64,000 nt of DNA from Apilactobacillus apisilvae. GTDB lineage: Bacteria > Bacillota > Bacilli > Lactobacillales > Lactobacillaceae. Position 1 is the stretch's first letter, and every line of letters starts with the position of its first letter. Location of the stretch: NCBI RefSeq assembly GCF_023380225.1, contig NZ_CP093362.1, forward strand, positions 744,001-808,000, given 5' to 3'. Shown here piece by piece: positions 1-8,571 of this stretch. A program made the position numbers and the translations under genes. The notes beneath the pieces were generated by a model. It did not search any database, was not told where the DNA came from, and saw only the letters and a program-made list of their open reading frames with translations.

Positions 1-72
1 TCTTTCTCACGAATCAATAAAAGCTTGTGCGGATGAAATTCAAACACCACAGGTATGCTATATATGTATTTT

Positions 73-112
73 AAGCGGATAAACCTGGGATGTTTGGGTT
101 ATCCGCTTTTTT
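73..112 (+). terminator. Intrinsic terminator before the ABC importer
   Basis: AAGCGGATAA pairs with TTATCCGCTT across a short loop and is followed by a T-run. It ends whatever transcript enters from the left. One frame is open from base 2 to a TAA at 80-82 inside the stem, so the tail of an upstream gene may lie here, but the 26 residues are not recognisable. I checked for a T-box core, common in front of TrpX-type importers, and do not see one. Confidence 0.75.
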
Positions 113-158
113 ATTGGAATATTTTATTAAGAACATCAAATAAAGGAGTGCTACATAA

Positions 159-1154
159 ATGAAACGTTTATATTCAGTAATTATTGTATTATTTCTAATT
201 TTAGCGTTTGGTTATTATAAAGAGAAACAACCTGTAAAAATAAGTCGTGATCATATCCCACAAATTGGGATTTTACAACTAACAGAGCATCCCGCTTTGG
301 ATGCCATCCATCATGGAATTATACAAGGATTAAAAGAATCCGGATTTCAACCTGGTAAAAATATTAAGATTGATTTTCAAAATGCCGAAAACGATCAAAG
401 TAATCTAAAAACAATGAGTACGAAGTTTGCAAATGAAAATGTCGACTTATCAATTGGTATTGCTACCCCTTCTGCTCAAGTTTTAGCAAATACAGTAAAA
501 AATAGACCTTTAGTTTTAGGTGCCATTACAGATCCTAAGTCAGCTGGACTAGTAAATTCAAATCAAAAACCAGGTCGAAACACCACCGGAGTTTCAGATC
601 TTCCACCAATGAAGCAACAACTAGATCTAATAAAACAAATTATGCCAAATATGAAAACTTTGGGCGTTATTTATACTTCTAGTGATGATTCAGCTACTAG
701 CCAATACAAAAAATTTACGGAAATATGTAAACAAGAAGGAATTAAAGTTAAAGGATACTCAATTGCTAATACAAATGATTTAAATCAAGTTGCTACTCAA
801 ATGGTCCAAAATGTTGATGCAGTCTATGTACCAAATGATAATACTGTAGCATCAGCAATCCAAACATTAGTCGCAGTGGCCAATAAACGTAACGTCCCTA
901 TTTTCCCTACAGCATCAAATGTCGTTAAAAATGGCGGAATTGCAACCTATGGCTTAAATCAATTTAAATTAGGTGTGGAAACCGGTAAAGTTACTGCAAA
1001 AATAATACATGGCGAAAATGCATCAGAAATGCCAATTCAAACTTTAAAACATGGTGATTTAGCACTTAACCTCAACCAGGCTAGAAAATTAGGCATTCAT
1101 ATTCCTCAACCATTAATTCAAAAAGCTGAAAGACAAGGAGTGATTTATAAATGA
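159..1154 (+). CDS. ABC transporter substrate-binding protein, TrpX-like family
   Basis: Extracellular solute-binding component of an ABC importer of the ABC_sub_bind (PF04392, TrpX/DUF534) family, 331 residues. The first ~20 residues form a hydrophobic anchor (LYSVIIVLFLILAFGYY) with no lipobox cysteine, so the protein is probably held by an uncleaved signal anchor. The body has the type I periplasmic-binding layout: IGILQLTEHPALD at ~36, TTGVSDLPP at ~141, and GGIATYGLNQFKLG near residue 267. The start is supported by AAAGGAG upstream. The TGA stop overlaps the ATG of the permease, and three genes form one operon. Relatives are often annotated as tryptophan or aromatic amino acid transporters; the substrate here is inferred from family only. 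Confidence 0.85.
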   Translation: MKRLYSVIIVLFLILAFGYYKEKQPVKISRDHIPQIGILQLTEHPALDAIHHGIIQGLKESGFQPGKNIKIDFQNAENDQSNLKTMSTKFANENVDLSIGIATPSAQVLANTVKNRPLVLGAITDPKSAGLVNSNQKPGRNTTGVSDLPPMKQQLDLIKQIMPNMKTLGVIYTSSDDSATSQYKKFTEICKQEGIKVKGYSIANTNDLNQVATQMVQNVDAVYVPNDNTVASAIQTLVAVANKRNVPIFPTASNVVKNGGIATYGLNQFKLGVETGKVTAKIIHGENASEMPIQTLKHGDLALNLNQARKLGIHIPQPLIQKAERQGVIYK

Positions 1155-2050
1155 GTTTAATAATTTCTGCAATTGGCCAAGGCCTATTATGGGCAGTAAT
1201 AGGAGTTGGACTATACCTAACCTTTAGAATTTTAGATTTCCCAGATATGACAGTCGAAGGTACTTTTCCTATGGGAGCTGCAACCGCAGTTACAGCAATT
1301 GCTCATGGATATTCACCAATAATCGCAACGATTATGGCCTTTTTAGTGGGATGCCTCGCTGGTTTAGTAACCGGATTGTTATACACAAAAGCTAAAATTC
1401 CAGTATTATTAGCTGGGATTTTGGTTATGACAGCATCATATTCCATTGATTTGAGAATCATGGGTAAACCCAACCAATCTTTATTAGGTTTACCAACATT
1501 ATTAAATGGCCATTTTTTTCAATCACTACCACCATATTTTGATAGTGTTGCTTTAGGACTTATTATTATTGTAATCGTAACAATTGTATTGGTATATTTC
1601 TTACAAACTGATTTAGGTCAAGCATTTATCGCTACTGGTGATAATGAAAACATGGCTGAATCTTTAGGCATTAATACTGATAATATGAAAATAATGGGTG
1701 TTAGTGTATCAAATGGTTTAATTGCTTTAGGTGGTGCCCTTGTTGCACAAAACAATGGCTACTCAGATGTTAATATGGGAATTGGAATCATTGTTGTTGC
1801 ACTTGCATCCATCATTATTGGTGAAGTCGTATTTGGTGATTTAACAATGGTGCAAAGACTAATCGCCGTTACTATTGGCAGTATCATTTATCGTTTAGTT
1901 TTATTATTGGTATTACAACTAGGATTCAATGCAACCGATCTAAACCTTATTTCATCAGTATTACTAGCTATTTTCATGGGAGTGCCAGCTTTAGAAAAGA
2001 AATTTCACTTAAAACATGTATTGAAACGGGGGTTAAAGAATCATGACTAA
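1151..2050 (+). CDS. ABC transporter permease, TrpY-like
   Basis: Membrane permease of 299 residues with about eight hydrophobic segments, of the branched-chain-permease-like (BPD_transp_2) type that accompanies TrpX-like binding proteins. The N-terminal FRILDFPDMTVEGTFPMGA signature is typical of this subfamily. NENMAESLGINTDNMK near residue 167 is the cytoplasmic coupling region contacting the ATPase. It overlaps the preceding gene by four bases (ATGA) and the following ATPase gene by eight, so translation is probably coupled. A single permease gene suggests a homodimer in the membrane. The substrate is not visible from the sequence. Confidence 0.87.
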   Translation: MSLIISAIGQGLLWAVIGVGLYLTFRILDFPDMTVEGTFPMGAATAVTAIAHGYSPIIATIMAFLVGCLAGLVTGLLYTKAKIPVLLAGILVMTASYSIDLRIMGKPNQSLLGLPTLLNGHFFQSLPPYFDSVALGLIIIVIVTIVLVYFLQTDLGQAFIATGDNENMAESLGINTDNMKIMGVSVSNGLIALGGALVAQNNGYSDVNMGIGIIVVALASIIIGEVVFGDLTMVQRLIAVTIGSIIYRLVLLLVLQLGFNATDLNLISSVLLAIFMGVPALEKKFHLKHVLKRGLKNHD

Positions 2051-2813
2051 ACCAATCTTTCAATTGAAAAATATCGTTAAAACCGTAAATGAAGGTTCCG
2101 CTGAGGAATTAAACATTTTAGATCATATTAATTTAGATATTTATCCTGGTGATTTCATAACAATATTAGGATCAAATGGAGCAGGTAAATCTACCCTTTT
2201 TAATACGATTGGTGGAAATTTAAAACCAAACTCTGGCCAAGTAATTTATAATAATAAAGATATCACTAAGACTTCAGTTGTTAAAAGAACTGCATTCTTA
2301 AGTCGTGTTTTCCAAGATCCTAAAATGGGAACTGCTCCGCGAATGACAGTTGCTGAAAACTTGCTTCTTGCTGAAAAAAGAGGTAAAAAACATTCATTAG
2401 TCCCTCGTAACTTAAAGAGCCAGATGAATAAGTTTAAAAAGCTTACTAAAAAAATGAACAATAATTTAGATAAACGTTTAACCACAGCAACCGGTAATTT
2501 ATCTGGTGGTCAAAGACAAACACTAAGTTTTTTAATGGCAACCATTAATAAGCCTGGCATTTTACTTTTAGATGAACATACAGCTGCTTTGGACCCCAAA
2601 ACTTCACAACAATTAATGGACATCACAGATAATACTATTCATCAAGAAAAGTTGACTTGTTTAATGATTACACATCATTTAGACGATGCTATTAACTATG
2701 GAAATCGTCTTTTAGTTCTCCATCAAGGTAAAGTTTCTTATGATATCTCTGGTGAAGAAAAGAAAAACTTAACTAAAGAAAAATTATTAACCTTTTTTAA
2801 CGATATTCAATAA
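2043..2813 (+). CDS. ABC transporter ATP-binding protein, TrpZ-like
   Basis: Cytoplasmic ATPase of the same importer, 256 residues. Walker A is GSNGAGKST at residues 43-51, the Q-loop follows near VFQDPKMG, the signature is LSGGQRQ near residue 154, and Walker B is LLLDEHTAALD near residue 175, ending with the switch histidine in MITHH. The unusual histidine in DEHTAALD (DEPTAALD in most ABC ATPases) is characteristic of this subfamily. The start lies inside the end of the permease gene. No clear hairpin follows, and the next gene has its own extended -10 promoter. Confidence 0.9.
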   Translation: MTKPIFQLKNIVKTVNEGSAEELNILDHINLDIYPGDFITILGSNGAGKSTLFNTIGGNLKPNSGQVIYNNKDITKTSVVKRTAFLSRVFQDPKMGTAPRMTVAENLLLAEKRGKKHSLVPRNLKSQMNKFKKLTKKMNNNLDKRLTTATGNLSGGQRQTLSFLMATINKPGILLLDEHTAALDPKTSQQLMDITDNTIHQEKLTCLMITHHLDDAINYGNRLLVLHQGKVSYDISGEEKKNLTKEKLLTFFNDIQ

Positions 2814-2852
2814 TAAGCAAATTGATTTAAAATTAATAAATATAGAAATGTT

Positions 2853-2861
2853 TGTTATAAT
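2853..2861 (+). promoter_or_regulatory. Extended -10 promoter for the 2912 gene
   Basis: TGTTATAAT is an extended -10 element (TG-N-TATAAT) about 50 bases before the start codon. No good -35 is visible, which is usual for extended -10 promoters. A GGAGGGG ribosome binding site follows before ATG 2912. Confidence 0.55.
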
Positions 2862-2911
2862 ATAGTATGTCTACTTTTATTTTTCCTTGAAATGGAGGGG
2901 AACATATATAT

Positions 2912-3457
2912 ATGAATAACGACGATGACAATAATCGTATAAAAAAATATGATTTTAATGAAAAGCAATATAATACCAGAACTAACCAAGCTTCTAACTT
3001 TAAAATATGGCCTATCATTATTTTCATTGTTGTAATTGCTGCTTTAATTATTGGCGGAGTGAAAGCAATCACTTATTTTACTTCTGACAATAGTACTAAA
3101 ACAGAATTATCTACTAGTAATAAAACTTCTAAAGAAACCGACGAAAATAAAAATAGCAATGCTAACGATAATTCTAACAAACAGCAAAAAAATAAATCTG
3201 ATGTATCTAAAGATAGTAATGAAACTGAAAACAAAAGCCAAAACAATTCAGTCCAAAATGATACTAATAAAAAGGAATCAAACAACAAATCTAGTAGCAG
3301 TGATGATATGTTTGCTGAACCACATACTTTTAGCTCGGTGGCTGATGCACAGAGTTATGCTAAAACGACTCAAAGTCAATGGCTAAATAATGGTTATAAG
3401 ACTTACACAGTGAGTGCTGATAGTCAGGGATTCTATACATTAAAATTTATTAAATAA
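2912..3457 (+). CDS. Membrane-anchored Ser/Asn/Lys-rich protein of unknown function
   Basis: Not assigned to a family. The 181 residues fall into three parts. A charged cytoplasmic N-terminus (~1-28) rich in Asp and Asn precedes one transmembrane helix (~30-52, WPIIIFIVVIAALIIGGV). A low-complexity linker of Ser, Asn, Lys and Glu (~60-132) follows, then a compact C-terminal segment of ~45 residues with AEPHTFSSVADAQSYAKTTQ and YTVSADSQGFYTLKF. The topology suggests a single-pass protein with a flexible outer stalk and a small outer domain. It stands alone, between its own promoter and a terminator. The strongly skewed base use of the linker follows its amino-acid content and is not evidence of transfer. 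Confidence 0.75.
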   Translation: MNNDDDNNRIKKYDFNEKQYNTRTNQASNFKIWPIIIFIVVIAALIIGGVKAITYFTSDNSTKTELSTSNKTSKETDENKNSNANDNSNKQQKNKSDVSKDSNETENKSQNNSVQNDTNKKESNNKSSSSDDMFAEPHTFSSVADAQSYAKTTQSQWLNNGYKTYTVSADSQGFYTLKFIK

Positions 3458-3518
3458 AATATTATTTTAATAAAAAATGTGAAGCAGATATTTTAAATCC
3501 TAAAGATATAGAATAATA

Positions 3519-3557
3519 AAAAAGTATCTATCGATTAAAAATGATAGATACTTTTTT
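3519..3557. terminator. Bidirectional terminator
   Basis: AAGTATCTATC pairs with GATAGATACTT around a ten-base loop, with A-run and T-run on the two flanks. It serves the convergent genes at 2912-3457 and 3574-4956. Confidence 0.85.
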
Positions 3558-3573
3558 AATTAGGATAAAATAT

Positions 3574-4956
3574 TTATTTACCCTTTTTAACAACCTTGTT
3601 TAGTATAAATGATGCTATTAATAGCAATACAATTAATAAAATAAATCCATGTTCAGATCCAATTGCTGTTCCTAAACTCTTACTATATGCAGGGTTTGTT
3701 TGACTGATAGCAACAATTGCAGAAATAACTGAAGTACTAATTGCTCCTGAAATTTGTTGAATTGTATTAAAAATAGCATTCCCATCAGAACTATCATTTG
3801 AATTTAGATTACTTAATCCACTAGTCATAATATTACCAAAGGACAAACCTAAACATAGCATATAAACTAAGTAGAACATTAAGATCATCCAATTTGATAA
3901 ATGTGTACCAAAAATGACAAATAGTAATAAACCAATAAGTCCAGCTAACATTCCTGATAATATTGGCTTATACGCACCTAGTTTATCCATAATTTTACCA
4001 GCTAATGGTGCAAAAACAGCTCCTAATGCAGCACCTGGTAAAACAATTAATCCAGCAATAAAGGCTGATTGATTATTTACAATTTGAACGTAATTTGGAA
4101 GAATAAATGACATTCCTAATGTGATAAATTGCAAAATAAAGAAGGCAACAACATGTCCTGAAAATTTACTATTTCTTAAAATAGATAAATTAATAATGGG
4201 ATTATCAATTGTTACTGAACGTCTATACAAGATAATTAGAGCAATGATTCCAATAATAATTGGAAGTAAAACATTTAAACTAAATACGTTTCCACTACCC
4301 ATACTACTGAATCCATAAACTAAACCGGCAAAAGTAATAACAATCAAGATCAGACTCATGAAATCTAGTTTAGTCCGTTCACTAACTTCATTGTTTTTAA
4401 TTGCGAACATACCTAGTATTAATGAAATAACTAGAATTGGTAATAAAATTAAGAAAATGTATCTCCACCCAATCGATGAAACTACAATTCCACCAAAAGT
4501 AGGACCGACAGCAGGAGCAATTGCAGTAATTAAATTACCCACTCCCATCATTAAACCGATTTTCTTCCTTGGAACTTGTTCTAATATAATATTGAACATT
4601 AGTGGTAAAGCAATACCTGTTCCTAATCCTTGTACCATTCTACCAATTAATAACAAAGAAAAAGTGGGTGCAAATAAATCAATTAAAACTCCTGCAATAA
4701 ATAAAATATTCGCAGTTATAAATAATGACTTAGTCTTAAAATTACGTTTTAAAATAGCTGATAACGGTACAACAATTGAAACGACTAATAAGTAAATAGT
4801 TGTCATCCATTGAACGGTACTTGTATCAATATTAAAATCTTTCATTAATGTTGGAAATGTTATGTTCATTGAAGTTTCAATAATTACTCCACTAAAGGAC
4901 ATAATTCCAGCAGCAATTACAGATAATAATGTTTTTAAAGAAATCTTTTCATTCAT
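3574..4956 (-). CDS. MFS drug-type exporter, DHA2 (EmrB/QacA) family
   Basis: Multidrug-type proton antiporter of 460 residues with about 14 predicted membrane segments, matching the DHA2 branch. N-terminal ETSMNITFPTLMKDF and STVQWMTTIYLL are typical of this branch; GRMVQGLGTGIALPLMFNII is the motif C-like region and AGKIMDKLGAYKP is a motif A-like loop. Its start overlaps the end of the MarR gene by eight bases, so both are translated from one mRNA under the palindromic operator at 5403-5418. This arrangement suggests a pump induced when a toxic ligand releases MarR. The exported compound cannot be read from the sequence. Confidence 0.9.
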   Translation of the reverse strand: MNEKISLKTLLSVIAAGIMSFSGVIIETSMNITFPTLMKDFNIDTSTVQWMTTIYLLVVSIVVPLSAILKRNFKTKSLFITANILFIAGVLIDLFAPTFSLLLIGRMVQGLGTGIALPLMFNIILEQVPRKKIGLMMGVGNLITAIAPAVGPTFGGIVVSSIGWRYIFLILLPILVISLILGMFAIKNNEVSERTKLDFMSLILIVITFAGLVYGFSSMGSGNVFSLNVLLPIIIGIIALIILYRRSVTIDNPIINLSILRNSKFSGHVVAFFILQFITLGMSFILPNYVQIVNNQSAFIAGLIVLPGAALGAVFAPLAGKIMDKLGAYKPILSGMLAGLIGLLLFVIFGTHLSNWMILMFYLVYMLCLGLSFGNIMTSGLSNLNSNDSSDGNAIFNTIQQISGAISTSVISAIVAISQTNPAYSKSLGTAIGSEHGFILLIVLLLIASFILNKVVKKGK

Positions 4957-5392
4957 GCTTTCTATCCCCCATAATATAAATTATTTTTTTCAAACCTTCG
5001 TTTAGCTTATCTAAATCTTTTTCAGAGAATTTTTCATCTAATAATTCTTGATTTTCATTCATAAAATCATTAATTTTAGACTGTAATTTAAATGATTTAT
5101 CAGTAAGAATGACTTGTTTTTTCCTAGCATCTAGCGTCGACGGAATTCTTCGGACAAGTTCTTTATCTTCCATCCTTTTTAATAAAATTGATGCCGTTGA
5201 ACGTTGAATATAAAATTCCTCTTCGATATCTTTTTGAAAAATTTCTTCATTTGGTTTACGCATAACAAAATCAATGATCGACATTTGTGTACTAGTTAAA
5301 CCATATTCTTTAGCCATATTATCAAAATGTCGTGCAAACTGAATGGATGCTATTTTTACTAAACGACCAACATTCTCTTTCAAATAAATCAC
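4949..5392 (-). CDS. MarR-family transcriptional regulator
   Basis: Winged-helix repressor of 147 residues. The recognition-helix region EEFYIQRSTASILLKRMEDK (~61-80) is followed by the wing ELVRRIPSTLDARKKQVILT, where the D-x-R signature of MarR proteins is present. The N- and C-terminal helices form the dimer interface in this family. It is the first gene of a two-gene operon with a DHA2 exporter. A perfect 16-base palindrome sits immediately downstream of its -10 box, so autorepression is likely. Confidence 0.9.
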   Translation of the reverse strand: MIYLKENVGRLVKIASIQFARHFDNMAKEYGLTSTQMSIIDFVMRKPNEEIFQKDIEEEFYIQRSTASILLKRMEDKELVRRIPSTLDARKKQVILTDKSFKLQSKINDFMNENQELLDEKFSEKDLDKLNEGLKKIIYIMGDRKHE

Positions 5393-5402
5393 CCCTATAA
5401 AA

Positions 5403-5418
5403 TTAGTTAGCTAACTAA
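5403..5418. promoter_or_regulatory. Palindromic MarR operator
   Basis: TTAGTTAGCTAACTAA is a perfect 16-base palindrome placed between the -10 box and the marR start, around the expected transcription start. Position, symmetry and the adjacent marR gene make it the probable autoregulatory site for the MarR-exporter operon. Confidence 0.75.
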
Positions 5419-5423
5419 CAATT

Positions 5424-5451
5424 ATTATAAGCGATTATTTTTTATTTTCAA
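5424..5451 (-). promoter_or_regulatory. Promoter of the marR-exporter operon
   Basis: On the minus strand, TTGAAA and TATAAT are separated by 16 bases. The palindromic operator starts five bases downstream of the -10. Confidence 0.75.
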
Positions 5452-5469
5452 GGGGTAATATTTAAAATA

Positions 5470-5502
5470 AAAAAGACTACCCATTTAGGGTCAGTCTTTG
5501 TT
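5470..5502 (-). terminator. Terminator of the 5507 gene
   Basis: AAAGACT and AGTCTTT enclose an inner ACCC/GGGT stem; read on the minus strand the hairpin is followed by a T-run. Confidence 0.75.
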
Positions 5503-5506
5503 GTAA

Positions 5507-5833
5507 TTACATTTTGGCAACTTTGACAGCTTCGTTTTCTAGTCGAAAACATAAAGACAAAGCATCTTTTTTAAAATCCTCAATAAAATCATTGCCTTCA
5601 GATTCTAAGGTAGCAACTATATTACCAGTAACACCAGTAATAACAATTTTATTTTTATCTAATTTTCCAGTATCATAGTGTCCTTCTTCTGCTTCATCTA
5701 AATAATCTTGAAACAAGTCATTAATTGCTTTTTGAATGATTTCATCTTCATTAATATTTTCATGACCGTCAATTTGTAGTCGTGCCATCTTTAATTTAAC
5801 TTCATCCATATTTTCTGGAATTTCTTCACTCAT
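5507..5833 (-). CDS. Small acidic protein of unknown function
   Basis: Unrecognised protein of 108 residues from the preferred start (119 from the upstream ATG at 5866). The 5833 start is chosen because AAGGATGG lies about 9-11 bases before it, while the 5866 ATG has no ribosome binding site and overlaps a -10-like TATGAT. The sequence is soluble and mostly helical in character, rich in Glu and Asp: MSEEIPENMDEVKLKMARLQ, then a central KIVITGVTGNIVATLE strand-like section and a helical end. No signal peptide or metal motif is visible. It is monocistronic with its own terminator. Confidence 0.65.
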   Translation of the reverse strand: MSEEIPENMDEVKLKMARLQIDGHENINEDEIIQKAINDLFQDYLDEAEEGHYDTGKLDKNKIVITGVTGNIVATLESEGNDFIEDFKKDALSLCFRLENEAVKVAKM

Positions 5834-5954
5834 CTTTAACACCATCCTTATGAATAATTTTATCATATATATAGATAATCTTTTCGGTGTAAAAATTCAA
5901 ATTTTTAATTTATTCATGTTAGTATTATCAATATAATAAAGGAGCGTTCAAAAT

Positions 5955-7808
5955 ATGAATATTGGAATTATTGGTGCTGGTCCCAGAGGACTACTAATCT
6001 TGAACAATTTAATAAATAATGTAAATAAAAATCAACAACTTAGTTTGCACTTATTTGATACTAAAGATATTGGCGGCCGAGTTTGGAAAATTAATCAACC
6101 AATCGACTTAATTATGAATACTCCCGCTAATGAATTAACTTTATTTAATGATGATCAAAAAGGCGCATATTCAATTGCTGAATGGATAGAGTCAAAGCAA
6201 GCTCAACAATTTATTAGTAACCTAAACGAGAAAAAATACCCTAACAAAAATAATTTGTTAAAAGCTTTGGATAAATTAAAATACAATAGTTATGTTCCTC
6301 GAGCTATTTGTGGCGTTTATTGTAAATATTTTTTTAAAAAAATGATTGATATAATCAATAATAATAACAATATTGAATTATCTTTACATCTTAATCAAGT
6401 CGTTAGCGATATTAAAAAAGAAGAAGAAAAATTTATAATACAAGCAAAACAAAATTATTACGTTGACAAAGTTGTCTTTAGTCTAGGTCAGCAAGATAAC
6501 AGTCTATCGACAACCGAAGAATCATTCAAAAAATATGGAAAAGAAAATAATTTAACTTATGTTAAGCCAGATTACGCTGATGAAATTAATCTATCAACTA
6601 TTAAGTCAAATGATACTGTCATCGTTAGAGGGATGGGCTTAAGCTTCAACGATTACTTAAGTCGATTAACTAAAGAACGTGGTGGTAATTTTACTACAAA
6701 TGATGATGGAACACTTACTTATCATCCAGCAGGCAAAGAACCTACCATCGTGGCTGGATCTAGACGTGGGATTCCATATTATCCAAAAGCAATTAGCCAA
6801 AAAAATTATAACGAAAACTATCCTGCTTATTTTCTAACAAAAGAAAATATTGAAAAATATATAAAAAATGGCAAACTATCATTTGATGATTTTCAAAAAC
6901 TACTAAGACTAGATGTTGAATACCGTTATTATACTTTATTAATTCAAAAGAATTATAAAAATATTGATTTAAAAGAATTTCAATCAGACTTTTTAAAAAT
7001 TAATGACCATAAAAAGTTAATTGAAGATTATAAAATTAAAAATAACGATATATTTAACTGGGATTTAATTTTAAATCCAGTTGCTGGAATTAAAGTGACT
7101 AATACAGAAGATTATCAAACACATGTTATGAATTGGTTAAGTATGGTTATCAAAGATGCCAAAATGGGCTCCAAAACTGGACCTATAATTGGTGGCTTAG
7201 AAATGCTAAGAGATTTAAGAGATAATATTAGGTATGTATTAGCAAATAATCTACTGTCCAATGATGAGTATGTAAATAAATATAAAGGGCAATTCTCATC
7301 TAATATTAAATTTTTATCTATGGGTGCCCCAGTTATTAGAAGTGAAGAATTATTAGCTTTAATGAGGGCAAAAATTGTAACTATTTTACCACCTCAAATG
7401 CAAACAATCGGTGCTAATCATAAGTTCATCTCTCGTTCTGCATTTTATGGCAATCAAATTATCCAGGGTGATGCTTTAATTGAAGCTCGGACTAACGCTC
7501 CTAATATTAATATTACTGATAACCCATTATTAAAAAATTTACTTGATAGTCATATGATTAAGCCACAATCTATTAAATTATCAAATGGAGATATTGTAAA
7601 TAATACATCAATTGATATTGAAGTTGATTCCGATCAAGTTAAAAATGAGGTAAATCTTTTCACTTGGGGGCTAAATACTGAAGGCTTATACTTCGTAACT
7701 AGTGCTATTCCTCGTCCTGGTGTTAATGATGCTATTTTACAAGCAGCTGAAAAAATTTCAAAAAACATATTAAATTTAAAAATTGATAATGTAACTAAAT
7801 ATATGTAA
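5955..7808 (+). CDS. FAD/NAD(P)-binding protein
   Basis: Large flavoprotein-like protein of 617 residues. The N-terminal dinucleotide-binding motif GIIGAGPRG at residues 4-12 is the FAD/NAD(P)-binding type 9 signature (PF13454). KVVFSLGQQDN near residue 173 and TVIVRGMGLSFNDYLSRLT near residue 223 mark the two-domain layout of this family. Homologues are widespread in lactobacilli, usually as single genes of unknown substrate. It is monocistronic: a GGAG site precedes the start and a bidirectional terminator follows. An oxidoreductase or monooxygenase-like role is inferred from the fold alone. Confidence 0.8.
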   Translation: MNIGIIGAGPRGLLILNNLINNVNKNQQLSLHLFDTKDIGGRVWKINQPIDLIMNTPANELTLFNDDQKGAYSIAEWIESKQAQQFISNLNEKKYPNKNNLLKALDKLKYNSYVPRAICGVYCKYFFKKMIDIINNNNNIELSLHLNQVVSDIKKEEEKFIIQAKQNYYVDKVVFSLGQQDNSLSTTEESFKKYGKENNLTYVKPDYADEINLSTIKSNDTVIVRGMGLSFNDYLSRLTKERGGNFTTNDDGTLTYHPAGKEPTIVAGSRRGIPYYPKAISQKNYNENYPAYFLTKENIEKYIKNGKLSFDDFQKLLRLDVEYRYYTLLIQKNYKNIDLKEFQSDFLKINDHKKLIEDYKIKNNDIFNWDLILNPVAGIKVTNTEDYQTHVMNWLSMVIKDAKMGSKTGPIIGGLEMLRDLRDNIRYVLANNLLSNDEYVNKYKGQFSSNIKFLSMGAPVIRSEELLALMRAKIVTILPPQMQTIGANHKFISRSAFYGNQIIQGDALIEARTNAPNINITDNPLLKNLLDSHMIKPQSIKLSNGDIVNNTSIDIEVDSDQVKNEVNLFTWGLNTEGLYFVTSAIPRPGVNDAILQAAEKISKNILNLKIDNVTKYM

Positions 7809-7850
7809 AAAAGTCTTAATGAGGTAGAATATCTCATTAAGACTTTTTAA
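7807..7850. terminator. Bidirectional terminator
   Basis: AAGTCTTAATGAG pairs with CTCATTAAGACTT, with A and T runs on the two flanks. It is shared by the flavoprotein gene and the convergent 7847-8467 gene. Confidence 0.85.
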
Positions 7851-8467
7851 TTAGATTTATAAATAAATGAACTATCTGGAATTCTAATTAAAGTATACTG
7901 ATTTGCTTGTCTACCAGCATGCAATCCAATTCCATTTATAAAATTATTTTTATAAGTAGTTTTAACTTTGACTACCCATGCTTTTTGATAAAGTTTATCA
8001 AGTCGATTAACATTTTGTTTTTGCCAATCAAAAACAAAACTAGGAATATTAATAACATTATTGCTACCAACAAGAATACTAGAATTGTCACTAGAAACTT
8101 GAATATGTTTATCCCTACTTAAATAAGAATATGACTGATTCAATTTAGGTGAATTTTGTTTGGATACACTTACATAGTAAGATTCTTTTCCATTAGTATC
8201 TAAAATTAATGGATTATATTCTCTTTTGATTAGAACATCTTTAGCATCAATGTTAGATTTAAATGTTTGAAAAATAAGAAAACCTACACCTAAAAGTAAT
8301 ATTAACAATTGTAAAATTGTTTTGATAAAATGATTCCATGAAAAGGAATAATTATTATTAAGTATAATTCTACTTCTTCTAACACCAATATTATGAACTA
8401 TAAAAATAGCGTAAATAAACAGTGCTATCCAAAAAATCACACCTACTATATTCCAGGCCGATTCCAT
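7847..8467 (-). CDS. Two-helix membrane protein with an extracellular domain
   Basis: Protein of 206 residues with two N-terminal transmembrane helices (~8-27 and ~48-67) joined by a short basic loop (VRRSRIILNN), then an outside domain of ~135 residues. The domain is rich in Ser, Asn and Tyr and has alternating beta-like segments such as KESYYVSVSKQ and HIQVSSDNSSILVG. It resembles small lactobacillar proteins annotated as the LVIS_2131 family, but I assign that only tentatively. GGGAAAGG precedes the ATG. No catalytic motif is visible. Confidence 0.7.
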   Translation of the reverse strand: MESAWNIVGVIFWIALFIYAIFIVHNIGVRRSRIILNNNYSFSWNHFIKTILQLLILLLGVGFLIFQTFKSNIDAKDVLIKREYNPLILDTNGKESYYVSVSKQNSPKLNQSYSYLSRDKHIQVSSDNSSILVGSNNVINIPSFVFDWQKQNVNRLDKLYQKAWVVKVKTTYKNNFINGIGLHAGRQANQYTLIRIPDSSFIYKSN

Positions 8468-8571
8468 AAACCTTTCCCTTCTATTATTAATTAAAATAAA
8501 AGTACAACAATACGAACCATTTTACACTATATAACTAAAATAACCAAACACTTATTAACATTATTAATAAA

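Noticed and set aside
1..158. T-box leader for the TrpX-type importer
   Set aside because: No GGTGG-ACCGCG-like core or specifier loop is visible; only a plain hairpin with a T-run.
3073..3288. Minus-strand open frame opposite the Ser/Asn linker
   Set aside because: Leu/Ser-rich product is the mirror of the low-complexity linker; no ribosome binding site.
2912..3457. Horizontal transfer inferred from biased composition
   Set aside because: The bias is explained by the Asn/Ser/Lys linker; flanking parts use codons like the neighbours.
4121..4795. Plus-strand open frames opposite the first MFS gene
   Set aside because: Antisense shadows of membrane-helix codons; no start signals.
5419..5431. 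PerR box before marR
   Set aside because: Only the right half ATTATAA is present; the left half does not match, and the real palindrome is the adjacent MarR-type site.
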